Source of the DNA: CAYUMU01 sp964445985
GTDB taxonomy: Bacteria > Planctomycetota > Planctomycetia > Pirellulales > S012-138
Direction: 5' to 3'
Assembly (NCBI GenBank): GCA_964445985.1
Contig: CAYUMU010000003.1
Coordinates: forward strand, 101,553 to 165,552
Length of the DNA: 64,000 bases
The translations under genes were made by a program, and so were the position numbers. The notes under the pieces were generated by a model. That model saw only the letters and a list, made by a program, of their open reading frames with translations. It made no database searches and was not told where the DNA came from. Below, piece by piece: positions 35,267 through 42,054 of the stretch. How positions within the stretch are numbered: the stretch's first letter is position 1; each line of letters opens with the position of its first letter.

Positions 35267-36099
35267 TTCTGTTCGATACGTCAACTGAGATCGGAGGGAT
35301 TCGAGACCTGCACTTGATGCTCGTAATTTTCCATCACTATGCCCGCTGCAAGAGAAAGACGCCTGAAGGGGCACGAATGTTCGCCGCTGATGAGAAAAAT
35401 CTGAGAATTCCTTAGCCCAAGAATAGTCGTGATGCGTTCGCGGCCGCACACCGCATTGTCCGACTGACGGATGAAATTCTCCCTGCTCTTGTCGGTGAGT
35501 CGGCGACTCATCTTGGACACGCAGAGGAACTCACTATGAAAAAGAAACTACGCAATATACCGGTGCCCTTGAAATCGCTCTGCTTCGGCAAGCGACGAAT
35601 CGCAACTTCCACCTTCGCAAGCTGCCGTCCACAAGGTTTCCGAGCGAGTCATTCCGTTCCCATTGCGATCGAACCTCGACACGCGAACGATGCGGCTGCT
35701 TAGCTTGGACGGGTATCCGAGATTCAACGCGACCGAACGTACTCGCGACTTAAAGTCAGCTTCCAACTCGATCAGGCCATTGCCGTTTTTCAGGTAGACC
35801 GACGGGCGATGATGCCGCAAGTCGAATGGGGAGTCGTTCCATCGACTACGTGATTGGAATGACGCGCCTTCTCGGCATGTGGGCAGTGCCTACCTCGTAA
35901 AACGCGTTCGAGCCACGGCGAGAAAAATCGCAGACGACCATGCTCGAGCGAAAATGAGTGCGAACGCGACCTGCCCCCGTGTCCAGCTGGCCCAAAACCG
36001 TGTCCATCGGCCCCGGGGACCTTTGCCGCGACTAATCGTCTGATGGGAACGCGTTCTATCGGGCTGGCAGCGGGCTGAAGTCCTCGACCGCAATGGTCG
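35267..36099. other. Gene-poor stretch inside the tRNA region
   Basis: 833 bases without a gene I can support. At about 35290-35330 the minus strand contains CAGGUCUCGAAUCCC, a T-arm-like sequence without the rest of a tRNA, so a tRNA remnant is possible. A minus frame at 35548-35820 (about 90 residues, with GLIELEADFKSRVRSVALNL) has a protein-like composition but no ribosome site and no recognisable family. It could be a gene fragment. Overall this reads as decayed DNA between the tRNA array and the membrane-protein pair. Confidence 0.4.
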
Positions 36100-37572
36100 T
36101 CAGGCGGCCAACGAACCTTGCTTTGGCTTGGGTACTTCTTGGCAGCCGCGGCTGTCGGCAAGCACCTCTTCGGGAGTGGAGATTGCAGTGAACAGTATCC
36201 AGACTCCAATGGGGAACAGCTGCATCAACAGTCGGTCTACCGAGGTTGCCACGTGCCAATGCAGATCGTGCGGCGATGTGAGATGCACCACGAAGTAGCC
36301 AACGAACGTCAGTCCCATGATCAGCCTCGCGGTGGGCAGGCCGGCAGCCTGAGGCGGAATTTGACCTGCGCGGCCGAGCAGCCAAGCGACGAGCGGCAGG
36401 ACCAGCAAGGACCACTTCAGACACCGAACCAATTGTTCGCCCCAAGTTTTCAGAATGAGCGATATGCGACTGAAGTCTGCGACTCGCGCCAGGGTGTCGC
36501 GCCAGTTCTGGCCTTGGACCAGGTCGTTGACGACGGGGGTCGTCGCCTTGAACTCGGCTAGCACGAGCAACACCGGCCCGGCGCCAACAATCAGGTATTT
36601 CAGTTCGCCCCCGAGGTTTCGCCATCCCATTTGCCGGGCAACTGTTATGGAGCGAGCCACCGCGAGGATAACCAGGAAGAGCAAACCCTCATTTTTTGTC
36701 CAGGCGGCCAACGCAGCCATGGCTCCTGCCAGCACCAATAAACTTCGACGTCTGGAACGATCGGCGTCGTGTATACCGATGAGGACAACCGTGGCAATGA
36801 AGTAATACTGAAGCGATGACTCTGCGTATTGCGATACACCCAGTTGCAAGAGCCGAACATTGCCCAGAATAATGAGCGTCGCCAACAACCCCTGGCACGT
36901 GCTGCGGATTCGGGCCAGTGCGGAGCCCACGAGTGTGGCCGTACCTGCCACATACATGGCCTGAATCAGGAAAGGAACCCAGGTCGGGTCGTACCCTAGC
37001 CAAGTCCAAAGTCGAGCATTCGCCGTGGGAACCAGCAGCGGATAGTCTGGATGATATGACAGGTCCGTTAGCCCGTCGCGCCAGTGCTCGCCGCCTCGGA
37101 ACAAGAACAGAGCCCGAGGGTTCCAGATGCCCAAAGAGTCGCCACAGCCATAGGGTTCCGTGATATGGCCTGCGATTATGCCGGCAAGAGCGAACAGCGC
37201 CACCACACAAGTACTCGCCAGCAGCACCGTTCGCAGTCGCCCGCAGTTGGGTGTTTGCTTGAACTGTGGTTGGCATGACAAATGTGGGGATGCGATGAAT
37301 TCCGAACCGCGCAGGTTTCGGTGCCCCGCCAGGCCCAGTAGCAGCCATCCTACTGATTCCACATTGACATACAACCAGCCTGGCGGGCCGATGAATTCGA
37401 GCCACAGGTAGTGTGTGCATGTCGCGGTCCCCAATCCCAGCCCCATGCTCAAGCTTGCGCAAAGCAGGCGACCGGACCACTTACCGGCAGTCAGATCAAT
37501 CGCCTTAGCCACCCAACCATACGCGGCCCAGCACGGCAGTAGCAATGCGCAAAGAAGTAGCAGCAACACCAT
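36100..37572 (-). CDS. Polytopic membrane protein, GT-C glycosyltransferase-like
   Basis: A 490-residue protein with about ten hydrophobic helices (VLLLLLCALLLPCWAAYGWV, VVALFALAGIIAG, LLATLIILGNVRLLQLGV, YYFIATVVLIGI, LLVLAGAMAALAAW and others). A large loop after the early helices carries CGDSLGIWNPRALFLFRG and LSYHPDYPLLVP; an Asp in the first long extracytoplasmic loop is typical of GT-C enzymes of the PMT/ArnT type, so a lipid-linked sugar transferase role is possible but unproven. The start ATG 37572 overlaps the upstream stop as TAATG, so translation is coupled. The ORF start at 37635 adds 21 residues with no hydrophobic character. It lies between the two parts of the tRNA array. Confidence 0.8.
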   Translation of the reverse strand: MVLLLLLCALLLPCWAAYGWVAKAIDLTAGKWSGRLLCASLSMGLGLGTATCTHYLWLEFIGPPGWLYVNVESVGWLLLGLAGHRNLRGSEFIASPHLSCQPQFKQTPNCGRLRTVLLASTCVVALFALAGIIAGHITEPYGCGDSLGIWNPRALFLFRGGEHWRDGLTDLSYHPDYPLLVPTANARLWTWLGYDPTWVPFLIQAMYVAGTATLVGSALARIRSTCQGLLATLIILGNVRLLQLGVSQYAESSLQYYFIATVVLIGIHDADRSRRRSLLVLAGAMAALAAWTKNEGLLFLVILAVARSITVARQMGWRNLGGELKYLIVGAGPVLLVLAEFKATTPVVNDLVQGQNWRDTLARVADFSRISLILKTWGEQLVRCLKWSLLVLPLVAWLLGRAGQIPPQAAGLPTARLIMGLTFVGYFVVHLTSPHDLHWHVATSVDRLLMQLFPIGVWILFTAISTPEEVLADSRGCQEVPKPKQGSLAA

Positions 37573-38003
37573 TACTTCGCCCCGCTCGTACGGTAGAGTT
37601 TCAGCCCATTGCCTGCGTTTGCGACGAGTTCCCAATTCTCACGAATGGCGTGTTCCGGGACGGCATGCGCGTCGTCGGAGTCAAAGATCACCAACTCGCA
37701 ACCGTGGCCATCTTCCAGCAGACAGGGCACGACGGCGTACCGGGCAAGCTGAAGTCGATTCAAGGCGATCAAGGGGGGGCAGTCGGGGGATGACTGGCTT
37801 AGAAAGCCCAGCCTGTCCCGTTCAGGCAGACTCGTTAGCAGCGGCTCGTAACGCGAGAGATACTGCTGGTGCAGCCCTCCTTCCGGAGAAATGCAATACT
37901 GTTTGACGCACCGCTGAAAGTACCGGATGTTGCTGAAGGCGCATAAAAGCACCAAGCCCACTGCAATCCAGACGCGGGCAGTCGTCATTCGTTGGAAGGT
38001 CAT
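37572..38003 (-). CDS. Single-pass membrane protein coupled to the GT-C-like gene
   Basis: Not recognised. From ATG 38003 (MTFQRMTTARVW) the product is 143 residues: one membrane segment VWIAVGLVLLCAFSNIRYF near residues 11-29, then a soluble, presumably extracytoplasmic domain with four Cys (RCVKQYCIS, DCPPL, PCLLEDGHGCEL). The last 50 residues (VIFDSDDAHAVPEHAIRENWELVANAGNGLKLYRT) resemble the soluble C-terminal end often fused to ArnT-like transferases, so this may be the detached domain of the adjacent gene. A GTG at 38072 would add 23 residues. The stop overlaps the next start (TAATG). Real gene likely, function unknown. Confidence 0.7.
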   Translation of the reverse strand: MTFQRMTTARVWIAVGLVLLCAFSNIRYFQRCVKQYCISPEGGLHQQYLSRYEPLLTSLPERDRLGFLSQSSPDCPPLIALNRLQLARYAVVPCLLEDGHGCELVIFDSDDAHAVPEHAIRENWELVANAGNGLKLYRTSGAK

Positions 38004-38383
38004 AGTCGTCGGGCCGACGGAATGGGTGTGAATGCGAACTCGCAACAAACGCAGCGCGAATTTCCAGCCCACCGGATCGCATATATACCTTTAGTCGATT
38101 TCGGGAAAGAGCACTTCCAGCAACCTCGACGAATCCGTCGTACTTAATTCAGCCAGTGCTATGGTACGATGTCTAGCAGCGCTAGCAAAACGTGCACCCC
38201 TCCCCTGTTGAATCCCTCTCTGCCTACCCTGCTCGGGGTGCGACGTAAAGTGGTCGCACAAAGGCGTTACGGTTCGTTGACGTCCACGTTATTCTGGCGT
38301 GTGAATACGTGCCGCAGGGTTCGTATAAGTGGATCGTGGCCGTTGTGACACGGCCGTGTTGCTGTTGTTGTGCTGCTCTTCAG
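38004..38383. other. Spacer upstream of the membrane-protein pair
   Basis: 380 bases with no gene. It separates the paired membrane proteins from tRNA-Ile. A CACGGCCGTG palindrome occurs near 38350. No complete tRNA could be folded here on either strand. Confidence 0.4.
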
Positions 38384-38456
38384 TAGTCCGGGGCGGAATC
38401 GAACCTGCCATCGACGACGTATCAGATCGTTATGCTGACCATTGCAACACCGGACC
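38384..38456 (-). tRNA. tRNA-Ile (GAU), imperfect T-stem
   Basis: 73 nt. Acceptor GGUCCGG/CCGGACU, anticodon stem ACGAU/GUCGU around CUGAUAC (anticodon GAU), D-arm UUGC/GCAU with GG. The T-stem GCAGG/CCGCC has two mismatches around a normal UUCGAUU loop. Likely an outlying member of the array at 34247-35266. Confidence 0.75.
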
Positions 38457-38554
38457 AAATTTCCCTTCGTTGCTGAATCATCTCTTGGCCTGTCCGATTG
38501 TGTCATCTTGCAGCAGCGCAATCGAGCCGCGACTCTCGAGTGCATAGTTTTCAG

Positions 38555-38626
38555 TGGGCTGGGAGGCGCTCGAATCCTCGTCTCCTGGTCTTCAGCCAAG
38601 CGCTATACCGTCTCAGCTACCAGCCC
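38555..38626 (-). tRNA. tRNA-Phe (GAA), altered T-stem
   Basis: 72 nt. Acceptor GGGCUGG/CCAGCCC perfect, D-stem GCUG/UAGC, anticodon stem CUUGG/CCAGG around CUGAAGA (anticodon GAA). The T-stem GAGGA/GCCUC has A-G at pair 53-61, where G-C is nearly invariant. Discriminator A. Confidence 0.8.
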
Positions 38627-38785
38627 GGCGTGCTTTGATATGTGGCGATGCGCCCTGCACTTGAAAGACGCGACGGGGCCTCAGGGGTTCGCTTGGCTGG
38701 CTGAAATTCTTCTTCAGCAAAGCCGCCAACAACGTCAGCACCTGGGGATCACGCTTCAGGCGTACCCGTTTTGTGCCGAGAGCAG

Positions 38786-38810
38786 AAAAAATGCCGGCAT
38801 CGCCGGCATT
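38786..38810 (-). terminator. Rho-independent terminator of the desaturase gene
   Basis: On the minus strand AATGCCGGC-GAT-GCCGGCATT forms a perfect 9-bp stem with a 3-nt loop, ending in a run of Ts (As at 38786-38790 on the plus strand). It lies 42 bases after the desaturase stop codon and isolates that gene from tRNA-Phe. Confidence 0.88.
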
Positions 38811-38851
38811 CGCGAAATGCCCGGCAAGCGAAGCAATGTTTGGCCAGTCTA

Positions 38852-39949
38852 CTAGCTGGGATGGGCGGCTACGGAACCGTCTGCCGACGAAGGGGCGGGG
38901 TCCGGCGAGGGGCGGAGGCCGTCGCAGTTCGATGGAAAGGCGGGCGCGAACTCCAAGGGGGCGGTGAGCTCTTTCCATAAGGCCGGATAGCCGCGCGTGA
39001 TCCGCGCCTGGGCGGCGTAGGTCTCATCCTCCATCAACAGGCAGTGCAACCGCGAAAGTTGTCGCCCCGGCACGGAGGGAAACAGATGGTGTTCCAGGTG
39101 GTAGCCAATGCCGTGAGGGCAAAGGAAGAAACGCCCGAACCAACTGGTGACGACGGTTCGGGTGCTATTGAGTTCGTGCGATCCTGGCACGCGCAAGTGC
39201 TCCGCGGTGGCCCGCAGGCGATTGGAAAAATTGAGATAGGTCACCCCGGGCAGCAATACCAGCAGCACCGCGGGCACGACCAGGTCGGCCCACAGCACAG
39301 CTACCGTGGTGCCGGTGGCAAAGGTCACAAACAACAGGCGGGCGCGAAGCGGAAACTTGGGTGACAGCGGATCGAACAGATGCAGGTTGGGCGACCATTG
39401 CCGAATCACCCGAAAGGTTCGCAGCACATTGATGCTGAGCAGGCAGCGAACCATCAGCCAGGTCGCAGCCCAGCGGGAGCGCGGCCAGTAGAAGTCGGGG
39501 TCTTGTTTGAGCAGCGCCAGGTCAGGGTCGGATTCGGCGTTGGTGTGGTGGTGGTGCTGCAGATGGGTGTGGCGAAACAAGGTGGTGCTCATGCCGGCCG
39601 GAAAGGCGCAGAACAGGTCGCTGACCACGTCGTTGATGGTGCGGTTCTTGAACAGCAGGAAATGGGCGCCGTCGTGCATCAGCACGCCAAGCGCTTGCAG
39701 ACGGGTTCCAATGACGATGGCCGCAAGCAAATAAACGGCCCAGTGGCCCGAGGCAACCGCCGCCCAAAAAGCGAGGGCAATCACCGCCCATTGAAAAGCA
39801 ATCCAGAAGGCAGACGCCCAAGGATTGATCTGGGAAAGTTGCCGCACCGCTGGCACGAACGACGATCTCGAAAAGCCGTCGACGGCTTTCCCTTCGCCGT
39901 TTCCCTGCGAGACAGGCGGATGAGGGGGAGCAGACGGAGTTGTGGACAT
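38852..39949 (-). CDS. Fatty acid desaturase family protein
   Basis: A 365-residue membrane di-iron enzyme that introduces a double bond or hydroxyl into an acyl chain or carotenoid-like lipid. The three histidine boxes are present in order: MHDGAH near residue 90, HTHLQHHHH near 127, and HLEHH near 282, separated by four or more hydrophobic helices (AFWIAFQWAVIALAFWAAVA, VYLLAAIVIG, LLFVTFATGTTVAVLWADLV). The N-terminal 30 and C-terminal 30 residues are Pro/Ser-rich and probably disordered. It is a single-gene unit followed by a strong terminator. The family is certain; regiospecificity is not readable. Confidence 0.94.
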   Translation of the reverse strand: MSTTPSAPPHPPVSQGNGEGKAVDGFSRSSFVPAVRQLSQINPWASAFWIAFQWAVIALAFWAAVASGHWAVYLLAAIVIGTRLQALGVLMHDGAHFLLFKNRTINDVVSDLFCAFPAGMSTTLFRHTHLQHHHHTNAESDPDLALLKQDPDFYWPRSRWAATWLMVRCLLSINVLRTFRVIRQWSPNLHLFDPLSPKFPLRARLLFVTFATGTTVAVLWADLVVPAVLLVLLPGVTYLNFSNRLRATAEHLRVPGSHELNSTRTVVTSWFGRFFLCPHGIGYHLEHHLFPSVPGRQLSRLHCLLMEDETYAAQARITRGYPALWKELTAPLEFAPAFPSNCDGLRPSPDPAPSSADGSVAAHPS

Positions 39950-40258
39950 TCCGCGACCGGAAGTAAGGCGGTCAAAATAAGAGAGCTAGCAAACCTGTGG
40001 AAAAAAGTTGGACAACCCTTGCAGTATATTCCCAATTGGATGTTTTTCCACCCGTCAAGGGGGAATTCCCCCGTCTCATTGTGGGAAAATTCTTGGGTAA
40101 CGGGTGGGTATTCAGCGAGTCGAAGCGATCACAACCCGGGGAAGCTTCCGACAGAAATTGGGGAATTTGGCTTTGACCGCATTCCTGCCGTTCGGTACTC
40201 TTCCGCCCCCCAGCTTGCAAAGGGATTTCGAGCTGCCATTCGAATCAAGGAGTTAGCG
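39950..40258. other. Divergent spacer between desaturase and the 81-residue gene
   Basis: 309 bases without a gene. A plus-strand promoter is annotated at 40173-40201. Around 39990-40050 the DNA is AT-rich (AAAAAAGTTGGACAACC, TTTTTCCACC) and may hold the desaturase promoter, not resolved. Confidence 0.5.
40173..40201 (+). promoter_or_regulatory. Sigma-70-type promoter for the 81-residue protein
   Basis: TTGACC at 40173-40178, a 17-nt spacer and TACTCT at 40196-40201; five and four matches to the TTGACA/TATAAT hexamers. The start codon lies about 57 bases downstream, after AAGGAG at 40247-40252. Confidence 0.6.
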
Positions 40259-40504
40259 ATGTCGCCGGATGATCTCACACCGTCGGTGGTGGTGTACTGG
40301 TTGCGTAAGCAGGCTACGCGGTACACCGAAATGTCCAAGAAGTTCACCGAAGCTGCTCAGGCACTCGAGTCGGCTTCCGACTCGCCCGCCGGCACGGCCA
40401 CACCTTCGGCGACAAGCGGCGCTCCGTTGGCCGGCTCGGGCATGGGCAGCAACCCGGCCATGGCTCGCCCCCGTTTGGCTTCGCCGCTGAACAAGGCTTC
40501 GTGA
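40259..40504 (+). CDS. Small conserved-looking protein of 81 residues, function unknown
   Basis: Not recognised. The ATG at 40259 follows a perfect AAGGAG with a 6-base spacer, and there is a good promoter upstream, so this is the true start of an ORF that otherwise stays open far to the left. The first 40 residues (SPDDLTPSVVVYWLRKQATR and EMSKKFTEAAQALESA) would form one or two amphipathic helices; the remaining 40 are Ser/Ala/Pro/Gly-rich and probably disordered, with MARPRLASPLNKAS at the end. No Cys, no membrane segment. A strong terminator about 200 bases downstream closes the unit. Codon use is like its neighbours. It could be a small regulatory or adaptor protein. Confidence 0.75.
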   Translation: MSPDDLTPSVVVYWLRKQATRYTEMSKKFTEAAQALESASDSPAGTATPSATSGAPLAGSGMGSNPAMARPRLASPLNKAS

Positions 40505-40918
40505 GCCATGGCTGGCCTTCCCCAAGTTGGCGGCCAGGTTGCTGGGCTCAGAGGGCCTGAAACGGCCGCCCTGACCGGGAAATTGCCACCTGTCAAATCA
40601 TTCCCTGCCGAAATTGGCGGTGGTCCAACCGCGCCTTGCCGCAAGGCAAGCGCATCGCTTGAGACCAGCCCCCGGGTTCGGTAGACGCCATGTCGGTCGA
40701 TGCCGGATGGAAACGCGCACGCGATTCCATCCGGCTTTTTTCGTGGGCAGATCGTTCGCGAGTGTTGGAACCGACTCAATCCATTGGGGAAGGGCAATGT
40801 CCAACGAGCCGCGGATGCCTGGCAGAGACTCGCGAGCACTTGCCGGTATGATGAAGGATAAGTGCGACCTTGCGAGGTCGTGATTGGTTTTTTCTTCAAG
40901 CATGCAGGCGATCGCGGG
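40505..40918. other. Downstream region of the 81-residue gene with long 3' UTR
   Basis: Holds a strong terminator at 40702-40741. The roughly 200 bases between the stop codon and that terminator are GC-rich, contain several short inverted repeats (TTGCCGCAAGGCAA at 40633-40646 region) and could be a long 3' UTR or an independent small RNA. The remainder, to 40918, shows no clear gene. Confidence 0.4.
40702..40741 (+). terminator. Rho-independent terminator
   Basis: GCCGGATGGAA at 40702-40712 pairs perfectly with 40725-40735 over 11 bp, loop of 12 nt, followed by six Ts. It ends the transcript of the 81-residue gene or of a small RNA downstream of it. Confidence 0.9.
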
Positions 40919-42031
40919 ATGCTCATTTACGGTGCGAATGGTTATACGGGTCGGCTGATTGCCATTGAGGCGGTGAAGCGCGGTCTGCGGCCCACCTTGG
41001 CAGGACGAAATCGCCAGGCAATCGAAGCGTTGGCAACGGAGCTTCAGTGTGTCGCGGCCACGTTTGCCCTAGATTCCGCGGAGCAAGTTGCCCGGCAACT
41101 CGGTGAATGGCGACAAGCGTTGCGGAAAACCGACCCAGCGGAAAAAGCCCTGGTGCTCAACTGCGCTGGCCCGTTCGAGAAAACGGCGCCGGTGATGATG
41201 CCGGCCTGTGTGAAGTCAGGCATAAGCTACTTGGACATCACGGGAGAAATCCCCGTGATTGAGCAGGCGGCCGCTTTGAACGACGCGGCCCGCGAGGCGG
41301 GCATTTGCTTGATTCCGGCGGTCGGATTCGATGTGGTCCCCAGCGATTGTTTTGCGGCGGCGTTGGCTGCGCGTTGCCCCGGCGCGACTCACTTGCGATT
41401 AGCGTTCGCGCCGGGCGGTCAGCAGGAGTCGGGCGGACTTAGCCACGGCACTGCCCTCACGGCCTGGGACAGCATGCCGCGCGGAGGAATGGTCCGCCGC
41501 GAGGGAAAACTGGAACGGACGCCGGCCGTCGACCGGGTAGAAAAAATTGCGTTTCCCCGCGGCCCACGGCAGGCGGTGACGATTCCGTGGGGTGACGTGG
41601 CTTCGGCATTCTATTCCACGGGCATTCCCAACATCGAAGTCTATCTGGCGATGCCCAAACGCACGATTCAGCGATTTCGCCGCTGGCGTTGGTTGGCGCC
41701 GGCGGCAGGCTGGTGGCCGATCTCGTCGTTGGGCCGAAAGTGGATCAAACGCAATATCGAGGGGCCTACCGCAGAACAGCGGGGCCAGGGCTACGTGGAG
41801 TTTTGGGGCGCCGCCTGGAAAGAAGGCGATGCCAGCGGGCCGCCGCAACGGGCGGAAGGCATCATGATCACGCCCGAAGGGTACACGCTCACGGTGCAAA
41901 CGGCCGTCGACTCAGCGCTTCGTGTGCAGGGCAACCAGGTATCGCCCGGCTTCCATACTCCCAGCCAAATGTTTGATGAGGATTACCTACGGTCACTCGT
42001 CGGCGGCGAAAACCTGGTGTTCAAAAGCTAA
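40919..42031 (+). CDS. Saccharopine dehydrogenase-like NAD(P)-binding protein
   Basis: A 370-residue Rossmann protein of the saccharopine dehydrogenase / trans-acting enoyl reductase group. The nucleotide-binding loop is LIYGANGYTGRLIA at the very start, followed by LAGRNRQAIEALA, LNCAGPFEKTAPVMMPAC and YLDITGEIPV, then the family block PAVGFDVVPSDCFAAALA. In eukaryotes and mycobacteria relatives act on lipids; the bacterial substrate is unknown. ATG 40919 is chosen because the first strand begins there; the ORF itself opens at 40862. The region about 250-290 (FRRWRWLAPAAGWWPISSL) is hydrophobic and may touch membranes. It converges with the PVC haem gene, only 23 bases separating their stops. 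Confidence 0.88.
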   Translation: MLIYGANGYTGRLIAIEAVKRGLRPTLAGRNRQAIEALATELQCVAATFALDSAEQVARQLGEWRQALRKTDPAEKALVLNCAGPFEKTAPVMMPACVKSGISYLDITGEIPVIEQAAALNDAAREAGICLIPAVGFDVVPSDCFAAALAARCPGATHLRLAFAPGGQQESGGLSHGTALTAWDSMPRGGMVRREGKLERTPAVDRVEKIAFPRGPRQAVTIPWGDVASAFYSTGIPNIEVYLAMPKRTIQRFRRWRWLAPAAGWWPISSLGRKWIKRNIEGPTAEQRGQGYVEFWGAAWKEGDASGPPQRAEGIMITPEGYTLTVQTAVDSALRVQGNQVSPGFHTPSQMFDEDYLRSLVGGENLVFKS

Positions 42032-42054
42032 TCGAGGCGTGCCGGCTGCCGCAG

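Noticed and set aside
35548..35820. 90-codon minus-strand frame in the gene-poor stretch
   Set aside because: Its composition is protein-like, but there is no ribosome site, no family resemblance and no neighbour context. Kept only as a comment in the spacer entry.
38457..38554. A further tRNA between tRNA-Ile and tRNA-Phe, suggested by GGCUCGAUUGC on the minus strand
   Set aside because: No acceptor or anticodon stem can be folded around it.
39380..40258. N-terminal extension of the 81-residue protein to a 374-residue product
   Set aside because: The extension is antisense to the desaturase, and a promoter plus perfect AAGGAG lie just before ATG 40259.
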